DNA of 64,000 nucleotides, from positions 23,089,003 through 23,153,002 of the forward strand of contig JANCRA010000007.1 in the NCBI GenBank assembly GCA_024362935.1, written 5' to 3'. The stretch is from Setophaga petechia (Eukaryota > Chordata > Aves > Passeriformes > Parulidae). Below, in pieces: positions 1 through 15,100 of this stretch (the first letter of the stretch is position 1; the number at the start of each line of letters is the position of its first letter). The notes under the pieces were generated by a model that saw nothing but the letters and a program-made list of their open reading frames with translations, had not been told where the DNA came from and did not search any database. A program made the position numbers and the translations under genes.

Positions 1-3000
1 TGCACATCTCAACCAATTTTTCAAATTTCATGCTTCCCCATTCTTGTTAATGAAACTGCACTGTTCAGGGACTTACTGCAGACATTGCTGCTCCAGAGGA
101 TTATGAGGACCTTAAATATCAACCTGGTTCTTTAAGAGCAATATAGACACATGCATACAAAAGAAAAGAACTAAGGAACTGTTTAAAAGGACAGATATAT
201 CAAAGCTCTGTATACCAACACACAGCTCTTCTGTACCTTTTTGCACCAAAACACCTTCCATTCTCAAGACAGAATACAGAATAACATGTGCTGAGGTCCC
301 TAAACAGCAACTTGGAGCTCAAGAGAAAAAGAATTTTGGCCTTAGAGTAATGCTTCTTCACTGTAGAAGAGCATCTCCAGTAGAGAAGCTTCATTTGAAG
401 CAATCAAGAAGCGAACAAGGTGCATGTTCTGCCAAACAGCCACTACGTCACTGTTACAGTAACTTACTGCAGCAGTAAGCTGAGAAATCAAAAAGCAGCA
501 AAAAACTACAAGAACTGTTGATAGAAGTGCTTCTGACTGACCATCAATCCTGCAGGACTTAATTAAAATTCCACTACTAGTTTGTAATTTTTATAAAAAA
601 GCTGCAGCAGACCATCCTCACTCTGCTCTCCAAACATCCCTCTCAACCAAGATATTCCTTTTCCTCTGAGAATCAAGTCTAAGAACATTTTTTCTGATGC
701 AATCCCAAACTTACAGCAAGGCATTTAAAATTTAATGAGCTAAATATGACAGCATAACAGCTACATATCATAACTACAGAGCTGCAATCCACTTGCCTTC
801 ACAGCAGAAAAGTGCCTTGCCAAACACCCTAGAACAGGGGAGATGTCTCTGCTCTACAAGGAAGAGCAGGGGAGCAAAGCAAGTTACCAGCTTGTGTCAC
901 AGTACAAGAAATGGAAACAGGAGACTTTCCATCCAATGTTAGCACTCTAACTGGCAGGTTATCTCACTGATTACAACTGAAAATTCAACCCCAAAAAACC
1001 AGAAGTGACAAGTTATAAAGCTTGTTGCCTGAGTGCAGAGTATAGCAAAATATGGATCATCTCCTGCTTCCCTCCCACGAGGAGTATTTTTGTGTGAGCG
1101 ATCTGATATCAAGAAGAGAATTACACAAAGGCATGCAAACTTCTTATTTCCAATCAAAAGTCTCAGAAGCAGAATTCAAGTAAAGCCAAGGATATTGCAA
1201 TGGCTGTCTCAAGATCCCCTCAAGATACATCAATTGTTCTGGCAGGCTGAGTTGCAATCTTCATATGGATTTGCAGGGGTGAAAGGATCCTCCAATTTAC
1301 AGATACTGCGCCACTAATCTGGCTAATTGTTCAAGTCAGGGGTTGTGGGTTTCTGGTTTACATTTAACTCAAAATCAGGAGATTTATTGTATGACTATCT
1401 AGTTTCCTTCACAGCCAGTCACCACTGATGCAGGACCTAACTGGAATCTTCTCATGTAAATACTTGCATTTTATTACCTTAGAAAATAAACCAGAAAATA
1501 CAGACAGCACAAAATGGCAAAGAATTACAACAGAGGAGTTTCAGTAACTACCGACTTTCTATCCATTCTTAAAAAAAAAGATTCTACTTACTGGTAGAAG
1601 CGGATCTAAAATTTTTTAAAAAAGAACTTAACTAAAGTAAAATCCAAGCATATGAATTTTTACAATAAAAATTGGAGTGGGATTTGCTTTTCAGTATCTC
1701 AGTTCAAAGACAGTGCTCTTATTTGTTCAACCTCCAGGTATGGAGTTCCAGCAGGCAACCAGGTACAACTTTCACTGATAAGAAACTGTAAGAACTAGCT
1801 AGGAAGTTTACAGATTAGAAAAGTCAAATAGCTCAAGAATGAGAATGCACACTAGCACAAATCAGCATCGACCAAAATACAGAGACCCAAACATTTCTCA
1901 AACTTGAGGCTATTTTTTTTTTATTTTTAACCGTATTGCATTACTTATTGCAGCAAAATAAAAACCTTGAAACTTTTTTCCCATTGGAGACAATACGTTA
2001 ATGCTTCACTCCCAAGCAAAGGTAAGGTGGCATTCATTAACTATCACTATTTATCCCCATGTGCCATGCTCCTAAGGCACAAACTTAAGAATAGCCTTGC
2101 AGTAGATGAAATTGATCTGCCTGGAAAATGCCTCCCACAGAAAAGATAGTATTTCCAGCAGCATCAATTCTCTGCTCCACTTTATTTCATGGCCACACTA
2201 ATGCTCGTGTCACAGACCAGGCCAGGAGTGCTATCAGGAACAACTTGCCACAAGCAGGTACAGCAGAGGTCCAAGTCAGCCCAAAGCACAGAAGAACCCT
2301 CCCTCTCCCACAGAAGCCGTCTGTGTGGAAGCACAGCACACCAGGGGCTTTCACCCCGACCTCAAGAGATATTGGCGTAGTGCAGAAGCGTTAGAGGAAG
2401 AGTTAACTGGCTGAGATATGAGCTATACTTCATACTCACAACTGTCCTGTTTGAAGAGGGCTGCCTTCCCTGAGCAATTCAGTCTTGCCTGACATTGTTC
2501 CCTGTCTGCAACACAGTCACCTACTGAAACCACATTAATTGAAATAATTCAAAGCTAAAAATCAGCCCAGAAACTGTAGGTACAAGCTGCTGAATCCACT
2601 TAAACTAGAACTGTCAGCAGAAAAAGCATCTACCAAACCACAGCTGTGATCTAGAAAACTCCTGCAGTGTGACTCAGTTTCAACTTCTTTACCACAAGAG
2701 GTCATTTATATCATAATTCATTACTGAATTAACTTAATACATTGTTCTTTTCCTTCAGCTCTCAAGTTGTAGATATCCCTTTCACCATCTCTACAGAGGT
2801 TTTTCAGATCTATTCAAGTAATCGGCAAACGGGAATGAAAACATGATTCTCTTTAGGAAACTAAACATAATTACATCACCAATCATTGAACATCTGATAA
2901 CCTTCAATGAGCAGAACCATGAAAACAATTGAACATTTCTGAGTTGAGAGGTGAATATACTGAGTTTACCTGTAAGGTAAAAATTGCCAAAAGCATTTTT

Positions 3001-6000
3001 ACTCTGTTTTTTGTGATTGTAGGTCTGTCTACTGTAAAATAAACCTCCTCAATAAGCCATTACATAATTGCCTCAATGAACACTACACCTTGACTCCATC
3101 TAGCTCACAGCATCCTGAAAAATCTTACGGTATACAAAGATACAACACTATTAAGTCAAGTGATTATTTCACCACACCAGTGAGTATCTAAAGTCTGATT
3201 AAGAAGCTAAGAGAAGCAAAGAAAGCTCTAGATCATGGAAAGAAAGCTGAATCATGACTACAGTGAATATGAAGCACATGTGATGTTTTGAGAAGGCTTT
3301 CCAGAAACACTAGAAAAGTATCCTTAGCCTTTTCAGATGGACAGCTCATTTCTGCCTCAATAGGAAGGATGATCTAGACGAAATCAGAAGGTGATACAGG
3401 CAGCTACACAAAAATGAAAGGGTAAATGAAGGCAAGGCAGGGAGTCACAAGTTACATACCTTAAACAAAAACCCTGAAAACAAATCAACACACACAGAGG
3501 AGTATCTTAACACTGAAAGACACACAATTCACATCAGCTACAGGGGAGGTTAGAGTGACTAATTGTCATCACTGAAGTCACACTTGCAAGTATACATCAA
3601 GCAAAGCATTATTCCATGAGTCTACAACACAAGGTGCAAACCCAAAGGAAGCAAAACTAAGACTAACAATCCTCTCCAGCTTTATGGTTGTTTGCACAGC
3701 AGTAGTATTAAGAACACAAAGGTACAAAGTAAGCACATGACTACCCTTGCATACAGCAAGGAAGATACTGTTGTTATTCTTGCGCCAACAGAACCAAATA
3801 CTAACAGAAATATTCTTAAGCTATCCTTCAGTCACACCCCAGGTTATGCCTATGCACTAAAGAAGCTGCAAGCCCTGATGTTCCTCTGGAAACGAAAAGC
3901 ATCAGCACAGCTGCTGACAACTTTGTAACAAAATATTACAGCAGAAAAACAATTTGGCGCTGAAATTAACAGCGGGAACTGAAATTGCCAGATGTGATGG
4001 AACATTACTCAGTGTAGATGAGGACCAGTAAACCTTTTCTAAAAAATAACTACACTCAGATGCCAGAAACTTACAGTAAATAGCTGTAAAAAAGCCTGAC
4101 CTTTGGAGTTTAGTGAAATTTTCCCAAAGAGCAAGTGACTGATAAATCTTTCTCTCACTTTTGATGTCACATAATGTCTACCATCATTTCATGTCGCAAC
4201 TCTTGGAGTCTTACTAACCCTTTAGGCTCCGACACACATCACCAATTCTGTAAGCCGAGCTCAGGCTGCTTAACCATCAGCATTTCTAATCACACTTTTG
4301 ACTGGCAATATAAATCACTATGTAAGAACATATAAAAGATTTTTAAAAATAATCATTTTTGCTTGTCTTTTTTCTAGATTGGAACAATTTCCTGGCCTAG
4401 TCCAGTTACATCAGCAAGAACAAATGGCAGGACCAGGGAGGGACATCTTAGACAACACTGCAGAAGTCAAGATCTGTCCAACTTAGATTTTCGCTCTCTC
4501 AGACTGCCTTTCCCTTATCCAGATTAAAGACAGATATCTGATATAAATCTTGCATCAGAAATAAAGATCATAACCAGAAAAGATCCCTTGGAATTTGGTT
4601 GATGCAAAAGTAACATGATAGAGAACACAGATTTTATTATGGCCATTCAGGATTTCAAAGTTATTCCCAAGTACCTTTTCTGGATAGCTACAGTGAATTT
4701 GGTGTCTAATGGTATATTTAACAGCTTATAGTGCACTTAACTGAGTTATATACATAGTAATTTCAGTTCCTATCATCATCTTGAAGTCTTCCTCAAACCA
4801 AGCTGTTACGTGCAGCTTTTTGACACTGTTGATTTCTCCATCTCATTTATTCCAGACCTTCTGGAATTCCTGAAATATAGCATATATTATTGGCCTTCTT
4901 TAGTCAAATGTTTAATCCACTGTACTTTGGTTGAGGCCACCCTATACCCTCATACATTTGCTTTCAATCTAGTTGAAGTTCTTTGCTTCAAAGCATCATT
5001 TGTGATCTGAACTTGAGAGAAGACAGCAGTTCCCATACCTTTCTGCACACTAAGTTTCTCAATGTCACTGTGTTGCAGCAGAATCTCAGGATATGCTAAC
5101 AGTTAAACAAATTACAGGTTTCTAGTCAAGAACATCAAACTGTTACAAAGACAAAATATCTGAAGGTAAGACTTCTACAACAGCCAGTCTTGCTCTAATT
5201 TTACAGTTAGTATCTCAATAAAAAGGTCTTAGTAAACCTGCTAAACCTCCCTCAGATCTTTTCAAAGAATGGAGTCACTATCATCACTAGGATGATCAGA
5301 GATCTGCAACCAATTTTTTCATGCTAAATCAAGAAACACTGGGAGAGCACTCAGCCTTCCAAATCAGAAGCTAGTTCTTTGTTCCAGATCAGAATTCAAT
5401 TTTCCAGGTAACCTATACACAAATCTTCTCAAGCTTGCCCACTCTGTTGTATTGCTAAATTGACCAGAAACTGAAGTATCTGGTACAACCTATACAAGAA
5501 GAAACAATAGAAACCCTTCCCAATTTTGAGTGCTGTTCTGCTAGAAGATTCAGCTTTTAAGATCAGTATCATTGTCCACTTATAACCAAAGCAGCTCTTC
5601 TTGTAACTTCTTAATTGTTCATTCAGAGCAAAATCTCAGAAATTGATTTCCTAACCCACAGCTAAGAACTGCCAGCAGTACAGCCATATAAACAGCAAAG
5701 AAATTTGAGGCAAACTGAGTTTCTGCAGGCTACACCCTAATAATCTGATCCTAAGGGATTAAAAAGTCTACAGTAGCACTAACAACTATTCAGTTTGTTG
5801 ATGTCTAAGACACTTTGTACATATCTTCCCCTAAGGTAATTTTTTTCCCCTACAGAATTCCTCACAAGTTTCTCTCTTTTCTAAAAGAAAAAGACTATCA
5901 TGCACACATAATGAACGAAGTATGGCACAAAGAGGGAACAGTAAATGACTGATGACTGTGTGTGCAAGAAGCATTAATAACTACTTCATGTGAGTGCCCT

Positions 6001-8543
6001 GCTCCCCACTACCATCAATTTTATATCTTAAGTACTATGGAAATTATTTCAAATATAGCCAACTTTTCAAAAAAGTTTTTTTTTGACACCAGAAATATTT
6101 CTAAGTTCAAGGAATATTAGACTTCTAAAACACATTGTAGTGACCATAACACATTTTTCTATAAAACCACAGCAATAATACCAGAGGTATGAGTGAAGGA
6201 AATCAGACACTAAAACAAAACGCAGTGGGATACTAGAACAAGTGACGCAGAACAACTTGCACTAGTTCTTCTTTTGCCAAAGTAGCCAAGCTAAAGAAAA
6301 ATTACAATTTTACCTGGATTTATTACTCATGTACAAAGCTGAACAGTATCAATTAAAATCCAAGCAGAGAAACTATACCTAATCACTGTAAAATCATAGC
6401 CAAGAAGGTCAGCAGCAGCTTTAACAAAAGAAATTCAAACTTCATGAAGAGAAGGTTCCTTTCATTTACAGGGGGAAAAGAACAGAAGCACACAGGAAAA
6501 CTAAGGCTGGAAAGGAACCTGCAAAATCCACAGCTCCACAATGAACCCTGTATTCTGTGCCCTAGTGACTTCAGTATTTTAAATACTTGCTTGCCTAGTG
6601 TTCAATAAGTAATTGAATTAAATAGAGTAGCAGTTGAACACATGGAGCATTCCAAGAGTAGACAAGTCAAAAACCCAACATTTTTCAAAACAGCACATAT
6701 TTTAATGCTGACTTTGTCACTGAATTTCTAATTACTTCCAAACAATTACTTGCACAACAGAAAACTTGCAATACGTCATTTTGCAGTAGTGATATGATCA
6801 CAAAACACATTTTTAAGGAAACTGCATTATCAAATCTGCAAAAACAGTTTAGCAGAGGGTTTACTCTTTCAGACAACTGGCACCTTACGAGTCCCAGAAT
6901 AATAATATGACCTGCAATGCAGGGAATCAAACAAGACTTCAGTGTGCAATTTTGGGTTTTGTTAACGCTTACTTGATGCAAGTATTTCTATAGATATTTG
7001 ACTATTTCAGGTATGTAAAGATCTCTCTTCATGCATTCGTAAGTCTGAAATGGTCTTTCATAACTATCTTGAACATAGTCTAAAGATTTTATATGTTCAT
7101 GGATTAACCTACAGTTAATCTTATTACACAAAGAGCCAACACTTTCAAGAATGAGTGCTAAAGCTGTAACACTAAATAAGCTCATTTAAAAAGCAACCCT
7201 GAAATTCTTTTTACTCCTGCACCCATTTTAAAGTCACCAATAAGCACTAGTCAGACTGCAGAATGTTTTTACCAGCAAGCTTCTGAATATGCATAATGCC
7301 AATAAAGTTAATTACATTTAAGAAATAATAGTCTATGTGCAATTAAGATACTGGCAACATTTTAATGCAAAAAAAAATGTTTAAATATACTAACATCCTA
7401 GTCTTGGGATATCCAGTCAAGCTACGCAAAGAGTTGTGTTTGTCCCTTGCATACTCCCAAATGTGGAAGTAGGATCAGAAACTGGATCTGGAAGAAAGGG
7501 TAAACAGCACGTTAGTTAAATTCACAGAGGATACTATGTTCGGAGATGTTGCAAACATTAGTGAAGACAAATACATAAATGACGCAGAGAAAATATAAAA
7601 TTACTTTGGAAACAAAAACACCTCATGAAAAATAACTCCAAACACTCAATGTAGAAGAACCACAAGGATAGTGGAATAAAACATAAAATGAAAGGAACCT
7701 AGAAGCAGCAACAGTGGACAGTCAGCTAAATATGTGCATTGAAAGACAGTCTGGAGTTGCAGAGGCACCAAACAGAGCAGGGAAATTAAAGTTCTTTCTA
7801 CAGTCTTTGAGCCAATAACAATAGCCATCTCTCTGCACAATTGCCAGGGACTGAAAAATTCCCCTTTATGCCCAGCAAGTGGAAAGCTCTTCTCAATGGT
7901 AAATCAAGTTCTGCAGGAGGTAGGGTTTAATTTTTTTTAAGCAAAGTTAACATACGGTTAGCATAAGCCTACGCAGCAGGCTCTTCCAGTACCTCTGCTG
8001 CTTGTGGCTTTGTGCAGAACAGGAGGAAGCGAAGAAAACGAATCCACTTTTACAGGTGCAACTCAACCTTGCATTGTTCAGATTTATTCCTGTGGTCCTT
8101 GAGAAAATAAACCAAAACTGCTAGTTCAACTACTAAAAAGAAAGAAGAATTTTTTTAAAAAGATCCTTCACCATTTACTTTTTGGCTTAAATTTACTTTT
8201 CCTAAGAATGACATCCACTCATCCATCAAGGCAGATGTTAGCACTATCCAGCTTTAATAGCAAAGATAACAAGAGGAGAGCATGGACTCTGCCATCAGGA
8301 AGACTACAAGAGACTCCCCACCCAGAACAGACAAATGTAAATGTAAAAGTTACAGTAACCAGCATACATCTCCAAGGATTGTCAAGCCTTTGTTTCTAAT
8401 AAATATTTCTAGACACAAACTATTTCTTCTGATTAATTCCCAAATTAACAAAATAGGCTAATTTCACAGAATTTGTTTCCCTCAGTAACACGGGTTCCAT
8501 GAGGTAACCATGTAGATGGTCTGTATTCATGGCAGTCCACAGA

Positions 8544-8582
8544 CAAAAAAAGAAAACAAAACCAAAACAAAACAAAAAACCA
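8544..8582. repeat. A-rich AAAAC/AACC simple repeat
   Basis: A run built of AAAAC and AACC units with almost no T, in LCOR intron 1. It resembles the similar tract at 12066-12140 and, in complement, the TTTGG-type tract at 34550-34580. It may be a decayed retroposon tail or just a microsatellite; no recognisable element body adjoins it. Confidence 0.7.
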
Positions 8583-11500
8583 ACATGCCAAACCAACAGG
8601 TTCAACATTTTACCAGAAGCCATCCTTCTGCCTATCATGCTGCTGAACATTAGAAGCTCCAGCATGGAGACCTATACTCCAGTTTATGCATCCCATCATC
8701 ACAAGCAAATACGAGACTGAAGGTTTTCCTTCCTCTTGACTACTGCTAAGCTATGTGATTTCTGAAATAAGTCATCCTATGCACATCTTCAGCTACTGCT
8801 TGTGGTGTGATGGCAAGAACAAAACAGCTCCTACCAGTTTGTCTCATCTTTGACAGAAACTGGTTAGCCCTGCATATTTCAATGGAGATTTAAAGAACAC
8901 GTTGCCAAGTATCCCTCAAGCCAAAGGCACATGAAACACAGCCTGGGTTTTAAATTAAAGTTCAAACTATAAAGACATGACAAATCTAAGAATCACATAA
9001 TCTCATTGAAGAACTCAGTGTACTTCAGGAAGATGCTTCAGACGTAACAAAAATTAATCTCTGATTTTGCGCCAGAAGACACTAGCAAAGTATCTCTGTA
9101 ATCTTTTGCCCCTTTTAAAAGATCGGTGCTAGCATGAGGCAAGATTCATAGAGGCAAAGTCCAATCACCTCACAGATTCAAAGCAGTCTCTGGAGCAGTA
9201 GCAACAGCAGGTTTTGCAGCCCATTCCTTCTCTACTCCATCACTCATTCCTACTCCTACACTGCATCAGTTACACTGTTAGAAGTTCATGAGACTGCAGA
9301 AAGGATAAGTGATTTTGCACACACACCCCTCACTTCTCTCTTTTTCTTAAGCAGTAACTTCCATAAGTTCACCTTGTATGAGAACAGGTGCTCAGAGTTA
9401 AGACACAGGTTTACCTAGCCCAGAATCCCAATTCCAGTAAGGGCAAAAGTGACAATACAAGAAGATGACTTAAACACCACCATCATGAAAAGCATAGCCA
9501 GCACATCACAGAAAACCTCTTTTCAGAAGTAGAAGCATAGCTGCTGCTTTAAAGTCTGTTAAAGAACAGCAAGCAATTACTCCAGTTTGTCAAACGTGTA
9601 ACAGCACGGGACTCCTTGCAAATGAAAACAATGAGAGATGCATGCTACAGTAAAATTGCTAGAAAATCAAGGCCTATTAAAACAGAAAGGAGATAGAGTC
9701 AACAATATTCCATGGTGCACAGGTTTTGGCACAGTGCGCTGCAGAGAACAGGTGAGACACAGAGGAGCAGGACAGACCCAGGCTCCTGTAGGAGAGGCCA
9801 GCACACAGATCAGAGAGCCCTTATGGAAGGCAATGGGACCCTGCTGAATGAGCAGAGGTGTTATCAGGCAGTGGTTCTTACTCCAGCTCTCTCTCGTGAA
9901 CGCAGAGCTGGTCTGTCACAGCTCTGGCACACTCCTTGGTCAGCCAGCAGGAGATGCTGGCTGATGAATCTCAGATGAACCCAGCACAAGTGCTAACTGC
10001 CCTTAGCTCCATCTGCTTTTTCTCCCTAGTGACTCTGGTTTGGAAGCAAGCCCTATGACAGCTGTAAACCTTGTCTTGACACAAAACCCCTAAAAACCAG
10101 TAGTTGTGCTGAACATGCATCCTGACTGGCTGACCACATAAAAAGCTCAGTCCAAACCTATGCATCCCTCTGTAGTAGGGACTGTTTTCACTGGAAATGG
10201 AAGATACTGCACTAGACCAAGAATGCTCTGAAGTCTGGTGTAATGAGGGGTTGAGGTACAGGAGGTTCTAGAGGCTAGAAACCCACTGCCCCTGCTCTTT
10301 GGGAGAACACTGACCCCAAACAAGCTGTTTCAGCACTGGCCCACCTCCCCAGTTGGCAACACAAACCTAAGGTGTAAGGTGCCCCAGCAGAGATTGTTGT
10401 CATTTTGTTAAAAGCCCAAAAACACAGATTACCCAACGAGGTAAAGAGAATCCCTTCCTCTAGGCCAACATTTAAAAACGTGTTGACTCCAGTTCGAAAG
10501 GAGAATTTAGACTACCATTATGTAAAAAGGAATCAGAGCAAGGAAATACCTATGAGAATGACTACTAGGGGATACAAAGATAGATTCAGCTGGTTTCATA
10601 CCTGGAAATAATTTTTTGCTAACTAGTGATGCCCCTAATGTCCCCATTACAGCATCAGTTTCTCTGTAACTTCCTGTTAATTTTATGAAAAACAAACATA
10701 TTGGATAAAGATCTTTATCTACTCAAGACTTACTGCAACTTAAGGCGCATTGACTAATAAGGCAACATCAGGAGAAAAATGAGGCTTGCCTGACTCAAGT
10801 GCATTAAAGAAGGGTGATAAAAATTAAACAGCACTAAAATGCATGTGTATGCAAAATGTATGACTGCAAAATATACTGTGCAAAAATTGTTAGCTGTGAG
10901 AAGCAGAGTAAGAAAACACAAAATTCCACAATTCACTTATCCCAAGTCACTAGAAGACAGATTACTGCAAACTGAAGGTTACTGTACCAGGGAAGTTCAC
11001 TCTGCAGCATGTCTTCAATGTTTTGAAGCTATGATTACTGATCACCTGGCACTTTAATCCGTGATAAATCCACCTCTCCACGGAAAGAGCTGATCCCACT
11101 CATCCTCCCCACCCCCCAGATGCTCACTCATCTCGCATTTGCACAGTAACACGACAAGATGGTTCAGGGATCAGTTTCCTGATCCAACCCAGCATGCATT
11201 TACACAAAGTGAGGGCAGTGGCACAAAGGGGGTGGTATTATCACCCTGCTCCTGCAGCATTTTAAATCTATATGAGAGTAAAAACTGCTGTGCAACCATG
11301 AACTGTGTTTTAATACAGAAATTCACTTTTACTGCTGTGCATCCCTTGGACATGTATTCTGTTTACCTGTGGTGGAACCAAAATCTTTCCTGAATAACCT
11401 TATAAACTGGTCAGCATTAAACAACTGTACTCTCCCATACTGTTCATTTAGATTAAAAGACATACAATTGTGATTTCTCAGAAATTATGGTAGGAGTTAC

Positions 11501-12065
11501 TGCCCAAACCTGTCTCTACTCTAAATGTAACACTAAGTTGCAGTTTGGCAAAGTTCGAAATTTGGACTTGCAGTTACTTCAAAAACAGGGTGAAATGCTT
11601 TATTACAGTTGCTGTAGCATAACCTCTCCTTTGTTTTAAAAAGGAAAAAAGTCTACTTAATGTTTCCTATAGCATCTTCTACAAACACTGAACATCACTT
11701 TTAGGGTACATAAATTATAATCAATACATTTCAATATTTTTCACCAAAACAGTAATATTGCAAAGAAAGTAATTTCATGCCTTTTCAGAAATCTGATCAT
11801 CTAGAAACTTGCTTAATGTCATGCAAGTCAGTTTAAAAAACAGCATAATGTTTAACTTAATTGTGGACAAAGAATAACTCATGGCTCAAAAGCCAACAGT
11901 AATTTTATTAGATATTCTTGAGGACCATTTTCTGTTAATTTCCTTTAAAAAAAGATTCAGAGAACCTATCTATGCACATCCCTATGCCATCCTAACCTTT
12001 GACTGAAAATAGTATGTTTTTAGAATAGCTTTTTCATGGTGACTTCCACCTGACTTTTTAAGCTC

Positions 12066-12140
12066 AAAACAACAAAACCAAAACCAAACCAAAACAAAAT
12101 AAAAAATCCCAAACAAACAACAAAAACCCAAAACAAACCC
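12066..12140. repeat. A/C-rich simple repeat (CAAAAC/CCAAA units)
   Basis: About 75 bp composed almost only of A and C, with irregular AACAAAACC-type units, inside LCOR intron 1. The long T-free run separates it from surrounding intronic sequence. No transposon body or target-site duplication could be recognised. Confidence 0.75.
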
Positions 12141-15100
12141 AGCAGAACCTGGCTGCCTTCTCCCACCAGTGCCTACCCAAATGCTGCCCCCTCAAGTTTC
12201 ACATTAGAACTTTAATAAGCAAAGGCTTCAAATGAATACACTTTTCTCTTTGATGGGAAGATCAGGTAGTTAGTTACCTGAAACTCTTTTTTCCTCTGAA
12301 GTGGGAAATACTTTGACCATTCCCGAAAAATGCTTTAAGATGTATTTGGAAGAGTTTAGTCTTTCCACAGCTATTAAAGCTCATTATCTCCTTTTCTAAA
12401 AGCATTCTTTATGAAGCATCCTCATTTATGCTAAATCTGGATTTTCATGAGACCTAGTTTTGAAGATATATTCATTTTCCTTTACTGGTTCCAAGAAGAA
12501 AAACTCTTGGGATATTCCAAGGCTATCATGTGCTGGTAGTTAATTTTCATCTCTACCTCCCCTCAAAAGGAACTAGCAAGGAGAAACCACCTGAGTTAAA
12601 CAATGCCTTACCAAGGAGTTAGAAAGCCCACAGACAAGGATTTTACATGTCATCTGGAAAACAAGAGTAAGCTTATGACCTTCTGTGAGGTCATCTGAAG
12701 CAAGAGATCAATTTCCTAAGACCAGCAGACTCAAGCTGCTTTAGACCCCAGCCCTACATGCGCGTGCACTGAGAGCAGAGGGTGAGGCAGTTCTGCACTA
12801 CAGCCAGAGCACACTTGCACTCTGGCTGCCACGCTGACACAGAGCAGGCATTGGTCCTCAGGACAGCCTCACCTGTCACACACAACCGCTCCTGCAGGCA
12901 CTGGTGTCCTTTCACTGCCATGAGAACAGACGGTTCCCAGCTCAGAGGCAAGGACATCCCTGACAGGGATTCCTCCACACACCCACATCCACGGCTCTCG
13001 TTCTGGCCCACTCACCACTCACAGCTAAGGTCCCACAGCCTCTGGTCACACTAACCTGCAACTTGTCATTACAGTCAAGGCTGATTACACCTTGACTTCA
13101 CAACCCAGCTTAAAAACAGACCAAGTAGAGTTACACCAGCAAAACTACGGGACAGCAAACCAGTGTTCAGAGCATGATTTATTTATTTATTAAAGAAATA
13201 TTTGATACCACAAACAGAATCTCAAAACTGCACAATAAATTCAGCACTCTTAACCTTCAAGTCTGCTAGTACAAACCAACTGAAATTAGCTCTGTTTGCT
13301 GCTTACCAGAGCAATCATGAAGATCCCCCTAGGCAGCATCATGGCATGCTGAGAGCAAAGATCCATCTGCCTTAAAGATGAGATCAAGGATTGCTTATCT
13401 CTTTCCTCTAGCTGAATAGGAAATAACTATTCTTCTTCCTTACAACAATGGAAAGCCCTCCAACTTTCAGACACCAGAAAGACAAGAAGGAACATCAAGA
13501 GGGATACGGGGTTGGGATGCTGAAATGCCCACAAACATGATAAGCAGAAGGTGTCGATTTCTTGGGAAAAAGTGCTTTTGCATAGACTTTTTTAAAGTAG
13601 GTTTAGTAGTTTTAGTCCTGAGGGGAAAAAAGTTTCCAAAAATAACTGCTTACTTTCTGAAGTTTGTGAGGTGTCATCACAAGCGCATTTAGGTGCTAAA
13701 GTTCATCACCATGCCAGTAAGTATAGACCAAAGCAGCTGTGATCGACTTCTTGCCTTCCTCTCAAGCACCTCCCATTATATACCAAGCTGGGTAAGGCAT
13801 TTCCCATCCTAGGGCAGGAGCAGTCCTTGGGCTACAAGGAGCTGAAAAAATGTAAAGCCCTGTCTGCTGTTCTTATTTGGAGCACAGAATTCACTTCAAA
13901 GTACAAGCAGCAGAAAGATACAAATTCAAGATTAGTCACAGGCAAACAGATGATTTAAGAACAAGAGCCAATCTGTCATAGGAAAGGAGTGCAGCCTCCA
14001 TGGCAAAGTCGACTACAGTTCTGCAGCATCTTTAACCCACGAAGTCAAATTTTAATCGATTTTAAAACTGAGTAACTTGTTGAGCAGAGTAACCTCTGAA
14101 CTCTATTCCATTTTGTCCTTTTAGCATGCTCAAACTGTGACCTCAGCTATGGTTCTAGCAAAAAAGAGCCAGGTGGACAGTGGCCAGGATGGAGACTATT
14201 TGGGTTCTGATACCCAGAACAGCAGTGCACCAAGGGATTAGCAAACAGCTTAGCGTCCAACCCATACTTCAAATGCCTTCTAGTCATTAAAATAAATAAA
14301 TCCATGTCCTCCTGAGACCTGAAAGGTGGTTTACCTGTTGGTTCAGGACATCTGCCAATGCACCGCATGGAGACCACATCAGTTTACGCTCAAGCCTGCA
14401 CATTTAAAGTTCTTTCACAACCGTGTAAGGGAGGAATGCAATGAAATCTTTAGATCTAACACCAACTAGCAGGAGTTTGGCCTTCACAGCAAGATTCTTG
14501 GAAGGGAAAATACAGAAGCTCTACATTCACAGAGTGCAGCTCTGTAAACAGACCTACTTAACACCACTCTAACCTTTTTTCAGAAGTCAGCTTTCAAACT
14601 GAAGTTTTCCAGACTTAGTATCCACCATGATATCCATTTTTGGATAAAATATACTTTTAAATAGCAAAGTATGAGAAGAAGAAGGAAAGATAAAAATCAG
14701 TCCTAACCTAATGGATCACTAAGCATCAGCTCATACTCCTTAACACCTACAGCCACTTTGGAAAGGAAAAATAGCCCTCATTTACAAATCATTTAGAGCA
14801 GTAATTTTCAAGTTGTGGAATCCTGAAAAGCATAAAATGCCACACAATTTAAACTACTGGCAGTAGCCTTGTTTTTCCACAGTTGCTTCTTGCCAACTTT
14901 AGATTGAAAAACACTGTTTTAAGAGAGCTCTGGCAAAACACAGTTCCCTCAATGGTTTAGGCTTGTTCAAGAAATAAATGCAGCATCCCTGCTGAATTCA
15001 AAAGATCATATGCAAAATGGACTTCTGCATGGCCTATGCCAACTGAGCACTAAAGCCATTCATTTCCCCAATGACTGTACATCACTCAAGGAAAGCTGCA

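Noticed and set aside
6490..6560. Possible CR1 3'-end remnant ('aaggctggaaaggaacctgc')
   Set aside because: Only one short stretch resembles CR1 and the neighbouring sequence does not continue the match.
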